Positions 1 to 8,399 are shown, counted from the stretch's first letter. The stretch: 23,803 nucleotides of DNA from JADCCX01 sp031372765 (GCA_031372765.1 JANMLW010000016.1:1-23803), one strand, 5' to 3'. Translations and numbers: made by a program. Notes: a model not told the origin generated them from the sequence alone.

Positions 1-2813
1 AGGGAATAGCCGTTCGAGGTCACGCAGTTGTAGAAATCTGGAGCGCCGGGCATTTCGCCAAGGATCGGCGCGCCGTCGATGTCGATATTCATGGCGGCCC
101 AGACCCGCACGATGTTGAAAGCCGCAGCGGCTGGCAGTACATGAGCAGCGACCCATGCATTGCCCTCAATGCTGGCCATCTCAACATTGCTGGCCCCGGT
201 TTCAGGATCCATGGACGCTGGCCATGCTCCCCCTATGATCAACCCGCCCGTGTCGGCCTGTTTCAGGCTCAGGTGACGGCCAGCATGGGCGATGAGGTGT
301 TTGATCAATTTGGGTCCGGGTTCGGTCACGATCATTTGCAAGGGTGCACCGGAAACAGGGATCGGCGCGGCAGCCATGGCCGCTATTCGCGATGCCCAGC
401 CACCCGCGCAGTTCACAACGCGCCGCGCTGTGATGATGCCGGCCTCCGTCTCGACCCGCCATCGCTTGCCATCGTGCTGAAGCCCTGTGACGCCTGCAAA
501 ACTCTCGAAGCGGGCTCCAGCCTGCTGCGCCATCCGGACCACGGCAAGCGTCGCAGTCAATGGGTTGATCTTGCCCTCGTCACGGCAATATGCTGCCCCC
601 AGAAAGCGGTTTGCCAGATGGGGCTCAAGCGCACGCAGTTCGTTGGCACCTATGATATGCGCATCAATGCCATAGCTGCGTTCAAGCTCAACCTTCTGAC
701 GGAGGAAGGCCATCTCGGCTTCGGTTTCGCCGACCATCAATCCGCCGGGTGTCGAAATCTCGAGATCTTCACGCGCCGCCAATTCGATCTCTTTCCACAA
801 GCTGATGGCGGCAGGGGCAATCCGCAGAACTTCTGCAGCTGGTTGGCCTCCTGCCTGCGCCTTCTTGCCAAAATCAAACGACAGCAGTTGCACATGCAGG
901 CTGCCAGCATTTGCGCCAGAGGCCTGTACATTGGGCTCGTTACGGTCGACCACGATAACGCTCTCGCCCGCCAGTGCCAGTTCCCGGGCTACGCAAGCAC
1001 CGACAACTCCAGCACCGATGACAACAGTGTCGGCAACAAGCGGGCCGAACGGGGCGCGCCGCCCCATAATGCGGGGGGAGCGCGCCGGCGGAACTGTCTG
1101 CCGGTGGCCACCCCATTCGGGCTTCTCGGTGGCAATTGCTCCAAGTGGTATAGGGCGGGCAGGGGGCCTTGGCGCGAAAAACGCCGATATATCAGGGGGC
1201 GGACCACCTTCCGCATGAACCAACCGCGTTAGTGTTGCCGCACAGAATCTGCCCTGGCAACGGCCCATGCCCGCACGGGTCAGACGCTTGACTGTGGCAA
1301 GTGTCGGAGAAGCACTGCGGCACACTTTTCGGACTGCCCCTGCGGTTACTTCCTCGCAGCGGCATAGGATCGTGGTGTCGTTGAGACATGCAGCATCGAA
1401 GTGGGCCTGCCGGAAAATGGTCCACAATGCTGCCTGAAACGACTTCGCCCGGGTAAGTCTTTGCCGTGCTGCGGTGCTGTCATCGCCTTGTTTCAGACCT
1501 AGCTCTCGGCTGATCGATGATGCCGCAATTTCGGCGCGTGCCATAGCAACCCGTGCCCCAGCAATTTCCGCTCCATCGCCGATGGCGTAAATGTTCGGAA
1601 GACTGGTGAGCCCGTTTTCGTCGGTGACAACCATCAACCCTCCGACATGATGGTCGACATAGCTCAGCGCGCAGCCAAGCTGACGGGCGATCTCCGTCTG
1701 CGGAATGAAGCCTGCATTCTGCGCAACGATATCGCAGGCCAGCCATTTCTGCTCCCCTGCAGCGTCGAGACTGACGCCCGTGACGTGACCCGTCCCGTCG
1801 ATACCGGTGAGCCTGGAGTTCCAGAGTATCGGCACCCCCGCAAGACGAAGGCGTGCCAGATAGCCAATTCCAGTTACTGTGGCTGCCGGATCAGCCGCTG
1901 CCATAGCAACCAAGGCTGACACTGTCGAAAAGGAAGGGCCCGGCCCTTCATCAAGCACGGCCAATGGTTTATGACCAAGTTTCAGAAGCTCGACCGCAAG
2001 CTGGAGGTTGAGCGGCCCGGAACCTGCAATCACAACCCTGCCAAACGGGACGATCTTTTGTGCGCGCACGAGTGACTGCAAGCCGCCTGTTGTCATCACA
2101 CCGGGCAAGGTCCAGCCGGGGACCGGGCATGGCCTCTCGGACGCACCCGTTGCCAGCACGGTGATGCGCGGTTCGATGACATGGGCACGACCCTGGTATA
2201 TAATGCCAATTCCTTCAGTTGCTGACGCAAACCAGCTGGTCGCACCGGTCCAAATGTCCGCACCCGAAGCGGTAAGCCGCCGTGATAGCGCCAAACCCTC
2301 CTGAAATTGCCGATCAATAGCCTCCTGTGCATCAGCAACCATGAGTGGTTTGTAGTATTGCCCCCCTGTGCTGCCGCGTTCATCGCAGACCAGAACCGAG
2401 GCCCCAGCTTCAGCCAGAACACATGCTACCACCGCACCGGCTGGCCCGGCACCAATAACGAGAACATCCACATTTCTCCGTGGAAGCGCTTCCGTTGGCA
2501 TTTGCACCAGTGGCGAGATTTGATCCGCTGCGGGTGACGTACTGCTGACGACAATGCCCGCCCTTGCCTTCTCAAGGCATGCGCGGATACTGCCGCGGCC
2601 ATCTACCGTCACCACGCAATCAAAACAGGCTCCCATGCCACAGTGCAACCCGCGCGGGGCGCCATTGCGGGTTTTTCGCAAAACAAGAACATCATTTGCG
2701 GTAAGCGCGGCACCGATGCTCTGGCCTTCTTTTGCGAAAATCTGCTTGCCTTCAAAGGTGAAAATGAATTCTGAAACAACTGGCGTCTCTGGAGCGTGAT
2801 CGACCAATTTCAT
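1..2813 (-). CDS. Fused three-domain flavoprotein dehydrogenase: [2Fe-2S] + FAD/NAD oxidoreductase + DAO (3' end outside window)
   Basis: One uninterrupted frame runs from ATG at 2813 to the left edge: 937 residues, no stop, C-terminus missing. Residues 1-95 form a [2Fe-2S] domain with Cys58, 63, 66 and 79. Residues 115-460 are an FAD/NAD oxidoreductase, with GAGPAG at 121-126 and a second nucleotide motif (AGSGPL). Cys484, 486, 519 and 524 form the CxC...C-x4-C cluster found at the end of HcnB and sarcosine-oxidase-alpha-like proteins. A third Rossmann motif, GAGVVG at 600-605, opens a D-amino-acid-oxidase/DadA-like domain whose late part (VWAAMNIDIDGAPILGE) lies near the edge. In relatives these are three subunits (hydrogen cyanide synthase, D-hydroxyproline dehydrogenase, opine oxidase). 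The likely reaction is oxidation of an amino-acid C-N bond; the substrate is unknown. A GGGGAG sequence lies about 11 bases before the start. The gene is divergent from the lyase at 2901. Confidence 0.88.
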   Translation of the reverse strand, partial: MKLVDHAPETPVVSEFIFTFEGKQIFAKEGQSIGAALTANDVLVLRKTRNGAPRGLHCGMGACFDCVVTVDGRGSIRACLEKARAGIVVSSTSPAADQISPLVQMPTEALPRRNVDVLVIGAGPAGAVVACVLAEAGASVLVCDERGSTGGQYYKPLMVADAQEAIDRQFQEGLALSRRLTASGADIWTGATSWFASATEGIGIIYQGRAHVIEPRITVLATGASERPCPVPGWTLPGVMTTGGLQSLVRAQKIVPFGRVVIAGSGPLNLQLAVELLKLGHKPLAVLDEGPGPSFSTVSALVAMAAADPAATVTGIGYLARLRLAGVPILWNSRLTGIDGTGHVTGVSLDAAGEQKWLACDIVAQNAGFIPQTEIARQLGCALSYVDHHVGGLMVVTDENGLTSLPNIYAIGDGAEIAGARVAMARAEIAASSISRELGLKQGDDSTAARQRLTRAKSFQAALWTIFRQAHFDAACLNDTTILCRCEEVTAGAVRKVCRSASPTLATVKRLTRAGMGRCQGRFCAATLTRLVHAEGGPPPDISAFFAPRPPARPIPLGAIATEKPEWGGHRQTVPPARSPRIMGRRAPFGPLVADTVVIGAGVVGACVARELALAGESVIVVDRNEPNVQASGANAGSLHVQLLSFDFGKKAQAGGQPAAEVLRIAPAAISLWKEIELAAREDLEISTPGGLMVGETEAEMAFLRQKVELERSYGIDAHIIGANELRALEPHLANRFLGAAYCRDEGKINPLTATLAVVRMAQQAGARFESFAGVTGLQHDGKRWRVETEAGIITARRVVNCAGGWASRIAAMAAAPIPVSGAPLQMIVTEPGPKLIKHLIAHAGRHLSLKQADTGGLIIGGAWPASMDPETGASNVEMASIEGNAWVAAHVLPAAAAFNIVRVWAAMNIDIDGAPILGEMPGAPDFYNCVTSNGYS

Positions 2814-2839
2814 CGCGACTTTCACTCCCCAACACGCGT

Positions 2840-2857
2840 TGCATACAATTGATATAC
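2840..2857. promoter_or_regulatory. Putative GntR operator, site A
   Basis: Read on the minus strand the site is GTATATCAATTGTATGCA. It matches site C (7515-7532) at 14 of 18 positions and site B (4904-4921) at 13 of 18. It lies in the 87-bp gap between the divergent fused oxidoreductase and the DapA-family gene. A possible promoter for the plus-strand gene, TTCACT (2821-2826), 17 bp, TACAAT (2844-2849), has its -10 box inside the site, so binding there should block transcription. The assignment to the local GntR protein is inference. Confidence 0.55.
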
Positions 2858-2900
2858 GACATAAGAGTTCCCACAGTGAAGCGCTGTAGGGAGATCATGC

Positions 2901-3809
2901 ATGCGACATTTTCGCGGGACATACACTGTTCTGGTAACGCCATTCACCGCTGATGGTGCATCAGTCGATCTTGAAGCGCTGAAGCGGTTGGTTGAGTTCC
3001 AGATTGCAGAAGGCATTCATGGGCTCATCCCGCTTGGTTCGACCGGCGAGTTCCTGTCTGTCACCCCAGACGAACGCACAGCCATTGTCGAAACCACAGT
3101 GCGCGCAGCCGCCGGCCGTGTGCCTGTGCTGATTGGCACAGGGGCAGAATGGACACGCGATGCGGTGACGATGTCGCGTGAAGCGGAAGCGCTCGGTGCT
3201 GACGGCGTGATGATAATCCCGCCGTTCTACAGCGTCCCGACAGAGGATGAGCTTTATGTTCACTACAAGGCCGTTGCTGACGCAATCTCGATCCCGATCA
3301 TGGTCTATAACAATCCGGCCACCGCCAACGTCGATCTGCTGCCTGCGTTTGTTGCAAGACTTTCGACCATTCCCAACTGCTGCTACATCAAGGAATCAAC
3401 GCTCGACGTGACACGGGTGCGCGACATCGTCCGGATGTGTGGCGAGCGGATGACAGTGTTCGCTGGGGTGCTGGGTTTTGAATCATTCTGGCTCGGCGCG
3501 GAGGGTTGGGTCGCAGTTTGCTCGAATTTAGCACCGCGTTTGTCGGCCCAACTGTTCGAAGCCTCAGTTGACCGTCGGGATCTGGACGAAGGCACCGCAG
3601 TGCATCGTAAACTCCTGCCCCTGCTGCCGTTTGTTGGTGGCCCGCGCTATGTCGCCGGCACAAAGGCGGCATTCGAGATGATGGGTATGCCGATGGGTCC
3701 GCCCCGCGCCCCGCGCTTGCCATTGCCTGACGGCGAACGGCCTGCCTTGCGCAAGGTTCTGGCCGATATGGGCATGTTGTCGACTGCTGCTTCAGCCACG
3801 GGCGGATGA
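2901..3809 (+). CDS. DapA/N-acetylneuraminate lyase family protein (lyase or deaminase) 1
   Basis: This 302-residue protein is of normal length for the DHDPS/NAL superfamily of Schiff-base TIM-barrel enzymes. Visible family features are the opening TVLVTPF, the substrate-binding loop GSTGE at 46-50 (usually GTTGE), the tyrosine of VYNNP (Tyr136), and the Schiff-base lysine of YIKES (Lys164). A true dihydrodipicolinate synthase role is unlikely, because the gene sits in a catabolic cluster beside an amino-acid dehydrogenase. In hydroxyproline catabolism a member of this family deaminates pyrroline-4-hydroxy-2-carboxylate, and aldolases are also common in the family. The start is supported by GGGAG at 2889-2893. 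It is divergent from the fused flavoprotein and overlaps the phosphotriesterase-like gene tail-to-tail by 18 bp. Confidence 0.9.
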   Translation: MRHFRGTYTVLVTPFTADGASVDLEALKRLVEFQIAEGIHGLIPLGSTGEFLSVTPDERTAIVETTVRAAAGRVPVLIGTGAEWTRDAVTMSREAEALGADGVMIIPPFYSVPTEDELYVHYKAVADAISIPIMVYNNPATANVDLLPAFVARLSTIPNCCYIKESTLDVTRVRDIVRMCGERMTVFAGVLGFESFWLGAEGWVAVCSNLAPRLSAQLFEASVDRRDLDEGTAVHRKLLPLLPFVGGPRYVAGTKAAFEMMGMPMGPPRAPRLPLPDGERPALRKVLADMGMLSTAASATGG

Positions 3810-4844
3810 GTATCCGACGGTCAGCAAGCGGCGGGGGGTGTCCACCAGCAACGTATCGATCTCGGCTTCGTGCCAGCCACGGTCGCGCATCAGCGGCCTG
3901 ACATTGGTGAGGATGTGCCTGTAGCCATGGCCGCCATGGGCGATTAGCCGGGTCAACGTGCAGATGTCATGGGATATGCAGACCCGGTTCTGCAAGCCAG
4001 CCTCGAACAGCGCACGCAGGGCCCGCAAACGGAGCCAGTCATTGGGTAGGTCAACCGCACCCATCCAGTAGTTTGATGTCTCGATGCCGAAGAAGTCGTA
4101 CTCAACGACACAGCGCCGGGCAAGGGCAATGACGGCGTTTACGTCCTCCGGATGCGTGCGATCCATATGGCTCATGATGACGCGCGACAGGTCTGCACCG
4201 GCGCTCTCGAGAACGTCGCAGATCTCGGCGCAGGCCAGCGGATGCCGACCGGGATGCACGTTGATCGCGGCACCTGTCACCGCCTGTGCCATTGCTGCAG
4301 CAATCAGATTGCGCCGCTCAAAGGGTGTCATTGGCCATGACACGCCGATCTCGCCAATGATTCCGCAGCGCACCGAAGTGCCCCAGGCGCCCTCCAGCAC
4401 CTGCTTGATGATCGTCTCTGCGAGACGTTCAACAGGCCACTGTTTGATCGCCTCATCAACATAGCCATCTGTGTAGTAGCCTGCTCCCAGCACGATGGTG
4501 ACGCCGGTGTGTTGCGACAGACGTCGCAAGCCTTCCGGGTCAGGGCCAATGCCACCAGTGGTGAGATCGACGATGGTGCTTCCGCCTGCCTGCTTGAAGG
4601 CGTCAAGGTCCGCCGTGGCAACCGCTTCATCGAAAAGCCGGTGATGCCCCGGAACCATGGGCCGGTAATCAAGTGCAAACCGGTTAGACAAGGCAATGTC
4701 CAAAGCAAAAGGCTGCTCGGTGCGCCAGGCGGGATTGGTCAGGTCGCACAGCACATGCTCATGCATCAGGACATGTCCCAGCCGATCAGGTGCGACGGGT
4801 CCGGTGACGGAGATCACTACGCCCGGCCGATTGGTCTTTGGCAT
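3792..4844 (-). CDS. Phosphotriesterase-like metal-dependent hydrolase (amidohydrolase superfamily)
   Basis: The protein has 350 residues, the usual size for the family. The binuclear metal site can be read in order: HEH (His28, His30), a bridging residue in GEIG (Glu165, in place of the carboxylated lysine of true phosphotriesterase), His197 (NVHPG), His226 (SHMD) and Asp293 (SHD). Family members with this glutamate hydrolyse lactones or amides; the mammalian relative PTER cleaves N-acetyltaurine. In this cluster a plausible job is to release a free amino acid from an N-acyl, lactam or lactone precursor, but that is inference. No signal peptide is seen, so it acts in the cytoplasm. The gene is divergent from the binding-protein operon, and its promoter region holds operator site B, so it probably belongs to the same regulon. 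Confidence 0.9.
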   Translation of the reverse strand: MPKTNRPGVVISVTGPVAPDRLGHVLMHEHVLCDLTNPAWRTEQPFALDIALSNRFALDYRPMVPGHHRLFDEAVATADLDAFKQAGGSTIVDLTTGGIGPDPEGLRRLSQHTGVTIVLGAGYYTDGYVDEAIKQWPVERLAETIIKQVLEGAWGTSVRCGIIGEIGVSWPMTPFERRNLIAAAMAQAVTGAAINVHPGRHPLACAEICDVLESAGADLSRVIMSHMDRTHPEDVNAVIALARRCVVEYDFFGIETSNYWMGAVDLPNDWLRLRALRALFEAGLQNRVCISHDICTLTRLIAHGGHGYRHILTNVRPLMRDRGWHEAEIDTLLVDTPRRLLTVGYSSARG

Positions 4845-4903
4845 TGTCGCCTGCCTTTATGGATCAGATGGCACTATCATGCTTGCTCGTCGCTCCATAC
4901 TCG

Positions 4904-4921
4904 GTATATGATATGCATACA
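4904..4921. promoter_or_regulatory. Putative GntR operator, site B
   Basis: The site GTATATGATATGCATACA lies in the 213-bp divergent region between the phosphotriesterase-like gene and the binding protein at 5058. It shares TGCATACAATT (4914-4924) exactly with site A (2840-2850) and the GTAYA and ATRCA edges with site C. The surrounding bases are AT-rich, as expected for a promoter. Binding by the GntR protein encoded downstream is inferred from position and sequence recurrence only. Confidence 0.55.
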
Positions 4922-5044
4922 ATTATAGAGGGGCGTTGATTAGCAACATTCTGTCAGTTACCGGCCCGGCCTTTATGTCGCTCTTGCCCGGCTTACGGGC
5001 GTTACCAGGCTGGTTTTATGCGTCCCGTTTCCAGCTATCACCTC

Positions 5045-5050
5045 AGGAGG
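5045..5050 (+). promoter_or_regulatory. Strong ribosome binding site of the first binding protein
   Basis: A perfect AGGAGG stands 7 bases before the ATG at 5058 and fixes that start. It suggests strong translation, as is usual for periplasmic binding proteins. Confidence 0.8.
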
Positions 5051-5057
5051 TTGCAAA

Positions 5058-5924
5058 ATGACATCGACCATATCCGGAAAATCCAGCCAGATCAGCAGGC
5101 GCAACCTCATGCTCTCTGCAGGAGCGTTGGGCATTGGAGGCTTGCTGCCGCGTTCTGCCGATGCGCAATCCAAGGTGGCTGCTGCAAACCTGGTCAAAGC
5201 CGGCACGCTGGTCATGTCAATGAACCCGACGTTGCCGCCCTTGCAGTTTGTCGATGACAGGGGCCAGTTGCAGGGCATGCGATGGGAACTTGGTAACGAA
5301 ATCGCCAAAAACCTTGGCCTGACGCCGGAATATGTCCGGATTGAATTTGCCGCCATGGTACCCGGTCTTGCGGCCAAGCGCTGGGACATGATCAACACTG
5401 GTATCTTCTGGACGGAGGAACGCTCCAAGCTGATGTACATGGTGCCTTATGAGCGTGCCGCTGTCAGCTTCCTCGCAACGCGGGGTAACCCGCTCAAGAT
5501 CGAAAAATGGGAAGATCTCGCTGGTAAGGCTGTGTCAGTCGAACTCGGTGGGATCGAGGAGCGCCGAACCCGCGAGGTCGATACGATGCTAAAGGCCAAG
5601 GGTCTTGCCGGGATTGATATCCGTACCTTCAACAACTTTGCCGAATCGTTCCAGGCGCTGCGGGCAGGACAGGTTCAGGCCGCAACGGCAATCGATGCAA
5701 CAGCGATGTTCATGCAGTCGCGCGGGGATTTCAGCCGTGCGGTCGCTGGCATGTTTCCACAGGTTGCAACCTTTGCCTTTGCCAACAAGGCGCTGGCAGA
5801 AGCAGTTGTCGGAGCACTGAATGACCTTAAAAAATCAGGTTACTACGATATGCTGTTCGATAAGTTTGGGGTGCTGAAGATAGAGGGCTCGACCTTTAAG
5901 ATTGACGGTCCTGGGCCGGTCTGA
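5058..5924 (+). CDS. Amino-acid ABC transporter substrate-binding protein 1 (family 3)
   Basis: This 288-residue protein is a family 3 (SBP_bac_3) periplasmic receptor. The N-terminus carries a twin-arginine motif SRRNLM at 13-18, a hydrophobic stretch, and a likely cleavage site after SADA (residue 36), so export by the Tat system is expected. The mature start LVMSMNPTLPPLQF and the segment TEERSKLMYMVPY match the ligand-binding region of polar amino-acid receptors, whose arginine usually binds the ligand carboxylate. It opens the plus-strand run with the permease at 6024 and is distinct in sequence from the second receptor at 7557. The ligand is unknown; an amino acid or amino-acid derivative is likely from family and context. 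Confidence 0.92.
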   Translation: MTSTISGKSSQISRRNLMLSAGALGIGGLLPRSADAQSKVAAANLVKAGTLVMSMNPTLPPLQFVDDRGQLQGMRWELGNEIAKNLGLTPEYVRIEFAAMVPGLAAKRWDMINTGIFWTEERSKLMYMVPYERAAVSFLATRGNPLKIEKWEDLAGKAVSVELGGIEERRTREVDTMLKAKGLAGIDIRTFNNFAESFQALRAGQVQAATAIDATAMFMQSRGDFSRAVAGMFPQVATFAFANKALAEAVVGALNDLKKSGYYDMLFDKFGVLKIEGSTFKIDGPGPV

Positions 5925-6023
5925 CGCAGCACTTCACCATCTTCGGCAGGGGCTGGATGCGGGCAAAGAAGCCTGGTGTTTTGAACCCCGCATGCCGCAC
6001 ATCCAGAAAACAGGAGCGGTAGA

Positions 6024-6731
6024 ATGCGGGCATGGAACTGGGAGGGCTTTTTTGGCTATTTTGCCAATCCCTATCTTCTGGAAGGCGCGCTTGTAACTCT
6101 CTTCCTGACTGCCTCGACGCTGCTTTTCGGGTTCATACTTGGCCTGATCCTCACGCTGATGCGCCTATCGTCAAACAGCCCCATCCGGAACATTGCCAAG
6201 ACGTATGTCTGGATTTTCCGTGGTACGCCACTGCTCGTGCAACTCATCATCATCTACACTGGCTTGCCGCAACTTGGGCTCGTGCGATTGAGCGTCCTAC
6301 AATCCGCGATGCTTGGCCTCGCGCTCAACGAGGCGGCGTATCTTTCGGAAATCCTGCGTGGCGGCATTCTCTCCGTCGGACAAGGACAGCGCGATGCGGC
6401 TCTATCGCTGGGCCTTAAACGGGCGCAGGGCTTCTATCTCATCGTCATGCCGCAGGCCCTTCGTGTAACGATCCCGACACTCGGCAATTCCGTGAATGGT
6501 CTGCTGAAAACGACATCGATCGCCTCCGTCATCTCGATGGAAGAATTGCTGCGGCGTGGCCAGATCCTTATGCAGCAGAGGTTCGAGGTTCTGGAGGTCT
6601 TCATGGTTGTCGCCATCCTCTATCTGGCCATGACGACGGTTTGGGATGCAATACAGCAGCGCATCGAAACGCATTACGGAAAAGCCTATGGGCCTGTGAT
6701 CAACAAGATGAACAATCGGGATGACCATTGA
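6024..6731 (+). CDS. Amino-acid ABC transporter permease 1 (HisMQ family)
   Basis: The protein has 235 residues, with hydrophobic segments near 18-46, 68-84, 90-108 and 190-208. It has the FRGTPLLVQ motif (65-73) and the cytoplasmic EAA-type loop (about 109-133, EILRGG...DAALSLGL) that docks the ATPase. This is the inner-membrane channel of a polar amino-acid importer. It follows the first receptor after a 99-bp gap; AGGAG lies 8 bases before the start. Only one permease follows this receptor, so it would act as a homodimer or pair with one of the permeases at 8446 and 9114. No ATPase gene is adjacent. Confidence 0.92.
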   Translation: MRAWNWEGFFGYFANPYLLEGALVTLFLTASTLLFGFILGLILTLMRLSSNSPIRNIAKTYVWIFRGTPLLVQLIIIYTGLPQLGLVRLSVLQSAMLGLALNEAAYLSEILRGGILSVGQGQRDAALSLGLKRAQGFYLIVMPQALRVTIPTLGNSVNGLLKTTSIASVISMEELLRRGQILMQQRFEVLEVFMVVAILYLAMTTVWDAIQQRIETHYGKAYGPVINKMNNRDDH

Positions 6732-6782
6732 CATGAGACCACCGTGGCGTCTTGGTCTTTGGCAACAATCGAGCCCGAGGCG

Positions 6783-7469
6783 ATGAACACGACAATGTCA
6801 TTCGATGATCAAGACCGCCAGCCGGATGAACCACGTGCTACCGCTGGCCTCAACTTGTCCAATCTTGCCTACCGCGCCATCTCCGAGATGATCCGTGACC
6901 GCCGCCTGAAGGGCGGGGAGCAGGTTGTCGAAGCGAGATTGGCTGATGTTCTGGGAATTTCGCGCACGCCTTTGCGCGAAGCGCTTCAGCGGCTCGAAGG
7001 CGAAGGGCTGGTGCGCAAGTTCGCAAACCGCTCCTATCTCGTTCGCAGTGTGGATCTGGCCGAATACCTGCACAGCCTCAAGGTCCGTGAAATTCTCGAG
7101 GCTGAAGCGGCGGCGCTTGCAACGGGGCGTATCCCACGGGAACTGATAGCTTCCGTCAGGCACGAGATCGAGCAATTGCGCGCTTCAACCGCGTATCACA
7201 CGGCGTCCCATTGGCAGTCTGACGACAACCTGCACGGTATCTACATTCAGCATTGTGGAAATCCAGTCATCGGCGAGCTGATAAACGCGCTCAGGGTGAC
7301 AACAAGACTGTTTGAAATTGCTCAACTCAAAGATCGCCTGGAGCCTGACTCACTCGAGCATCTGGCCATTCTGAGCGCGCTTGAGGCCGGGGATGTAAAG
7401 GCTGCACGCCATGCCGTGGCTGCCCATATCCGCAGTTTGAGAGACTTCGCACTTGCAACAGTGCGCTGA
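6783..7469 (+). CDS. GntR-family transcriptional regulator, FCD (FadR) subfamily
   Basis: The protein has about 228 residues. A winged helix-turn-helix (about 25-90, including VLGISRTPLREAL) is followed by an FCD ligand-binding domain. The domain's usual metal-site residues are present: Asp147 and His151 (D-x3-H), His193 and His215. FCD regulators usually repress catabolic operons and are released by a substrate or intermediate. The gene lies between the two transport/catabolic runs, in line with the first, and is the only regulator of this type in the window. It is therefore the natural candidate for the three 18-bp sites at 2840, 4904 and 7515. The start is uncertain: ATG 6783 is chosen, but GTG at 6744 would add 13 residues and ATG 6798 would remove 5. 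Confidence 0.92.
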   Translation: MNTTMSFDDQDRQPDEPRATAGLNLSNLAYRAISEMIRDRRLKGGEQVVEARLADVLGISRTPLREALQRLEGEGLVRKFANRSYLVRSVDLAEYLHSLKVREILEAEAAALATGRIPRELIASVRHEIEQLRASTAYHTASHWQSDDNLHGIYIQHCGNPVIGELINALRVTTRLFEIAQLKDRLEPDSLEHLAILSALEAGDVKAARHAVAAHIRSLRDFALATVR

Positions 7470-7514
7470 GCTGAGCCACGCTGCAGATAAACCGCTTGCT
7501 GTCTTCCGCAGATT

Positions 7515-7532
7515 GTACAACAATCGTATACA
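7515..7532. promoter_or_regulatory. Putative GntR operator, site C
   Basis: The site GTACAACAATCGTATACA lies 25 bp before the second binding-protein gene and 45 bp after the GntR gene. It agrees with the minus-strand reading of site A at 14 of 18 positions. TTGTACAA (7513-7520) and GTATACAA (7526-7533) look like two half-sites. It would control the whole 7557-13545 run. Confidence 0.55.
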
Positions 7533-7556
7533 AAGCTGACAGAGAGGGCGCTTGCC

Positions 7557-8399
7557 ATGACTGAGAACATCTATCAACACATTTCTCGCAGAAGCCTTGT
7601 GGCAGGTTTGGCAGCGGGGGCCGCAGCGTCCACGATGGGTATGGATGCTTCGGCGAAGCCGTTGGCCGAAGTGCTCAGCACCAAGAAGCTGCGGGCCGGG
7701 ATCAACCCGACATTGCCACCCTTTGGCGTTTTCAACGCCCAGAACCAGATCGACGGGTTTGACGCTGACATAGCGCGCGAGATCGCGCGGCTGATGAAGG
7801 TGGAACTTGAGATCGTTCAGGTAGGCAGCCCGGACCGAATTCCCTTCCTGCAGGCTGACCGGATAGACATCGTGCTTGGAGCGATCACACGGACAGTTGA
7901 GCGCGCTCTTGTGATTGACTACACCGTGCCGCTTCATACGCAGAGTGTCGTGGTGCTGACCAAGGGCAGCGGTACCGCTGTTCCGATCAACAAACCGTCC
8001 GACCTTGCCAATGCGCAGGTAAAGCTGGTTCAGGTGCGCGGAACCGTCGGTATTCCGTGGATCCAGGCCAATGCGCCGCAAGCGCAGCTGACATTGCTCG
8101 ACAACTATCCCGATACATTTCGTGCGCTTCAGCAGGGTCGGGCCGATGCCATGGTCGACGTGCTTGAATCGGTTGTGGTCCCCATGAAAAACTTCCCGGG
8201 CGTGCCGTGGAAGGTGCTCGATGATGTGCTCGCCAGTACCTGGGTCGGTATCGGGGTACAGAAGGGCAATACTACGCTCAAGGATGTGCTGAATGTTGTT
8301 CTGTTTGAAATGCACAAAAGCGGTTTTGTCGCGACTGCGTGGGAGAAGTGGTTCGGCGTGCCGATGAAGACCCCCGTTCCTGTCAACCCGATGTTCTGA
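7557..8399 (+). CDS. Amino-acid ABC transporter substrate-binding protein 2 (family 3)
   Basis: A second family 3 receptor, 280 residues. It has a twin-arginine leader (SRRSLV at 10-15) and a probable cleavage site after ASA (residue 33). The mature protein shows classic family features: GINPTLPPFGV, GFDADIAREIA, and the DIVLGAITRTVERA segment carrying the ligand arginine. It resembles the first receptor only in general family features, so the two probably bind different ligands or are an old duplication. It opens the long coupled run that continues with two permeases and the split dehydrogenase. Operator site C stands just upstream. Confidence 0.93.
   Translation: MTENIYQHISRRSLVAGLAAGAAASTMGMDASAKPLAEVLSTKKLRAGINPTLPPFGVFNAQNQIDGFDADIAREIARLMKVELEIVQVGSPDRIPFLQADRIDIVLGAITRTVERALVIDYTVPLHTQSVVVLTKGSGTAVPINKPSDLANAQVKLVQVRGTVGIPWIQANAPQAQLTLLDNYPDTFRALQQGRADAMVDVLESVVVPMKNFPGVPWKVLDDVLASTWVGIGVQKGNTTLKDVLNVVLFEMHKSGFVATAWEKWFGVPMKTPVPVNPMF

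Noticed and set aside
141..1232. Plus-strand open frame of 363 codons
   Set aside because: It is antisense to the fused flavoprotein, has no domain-like sequence, and its composition is that of a GC-rich shadow frame; the minus-strand reading shows clear DAO-family motifs throughout.
1192..1746. Possibility that the left region is two or three separate minus-strand genes
   Set aside because: The reading frame of ATG 2813 was followed by eye through the domain junctions near residues 100 and 525-593 without a stop, and the frame agrees at the left edge; the other minus-strand frames are short shadows.
2901..3809. Biosynthetic dihydrodipicolinate synthase (dapA)
   Set aside because: The sequence is of the superfamily, but the substrate loop is altered and the gene lies in a catabolic regulon, so the lysine-pathway name is not justified.
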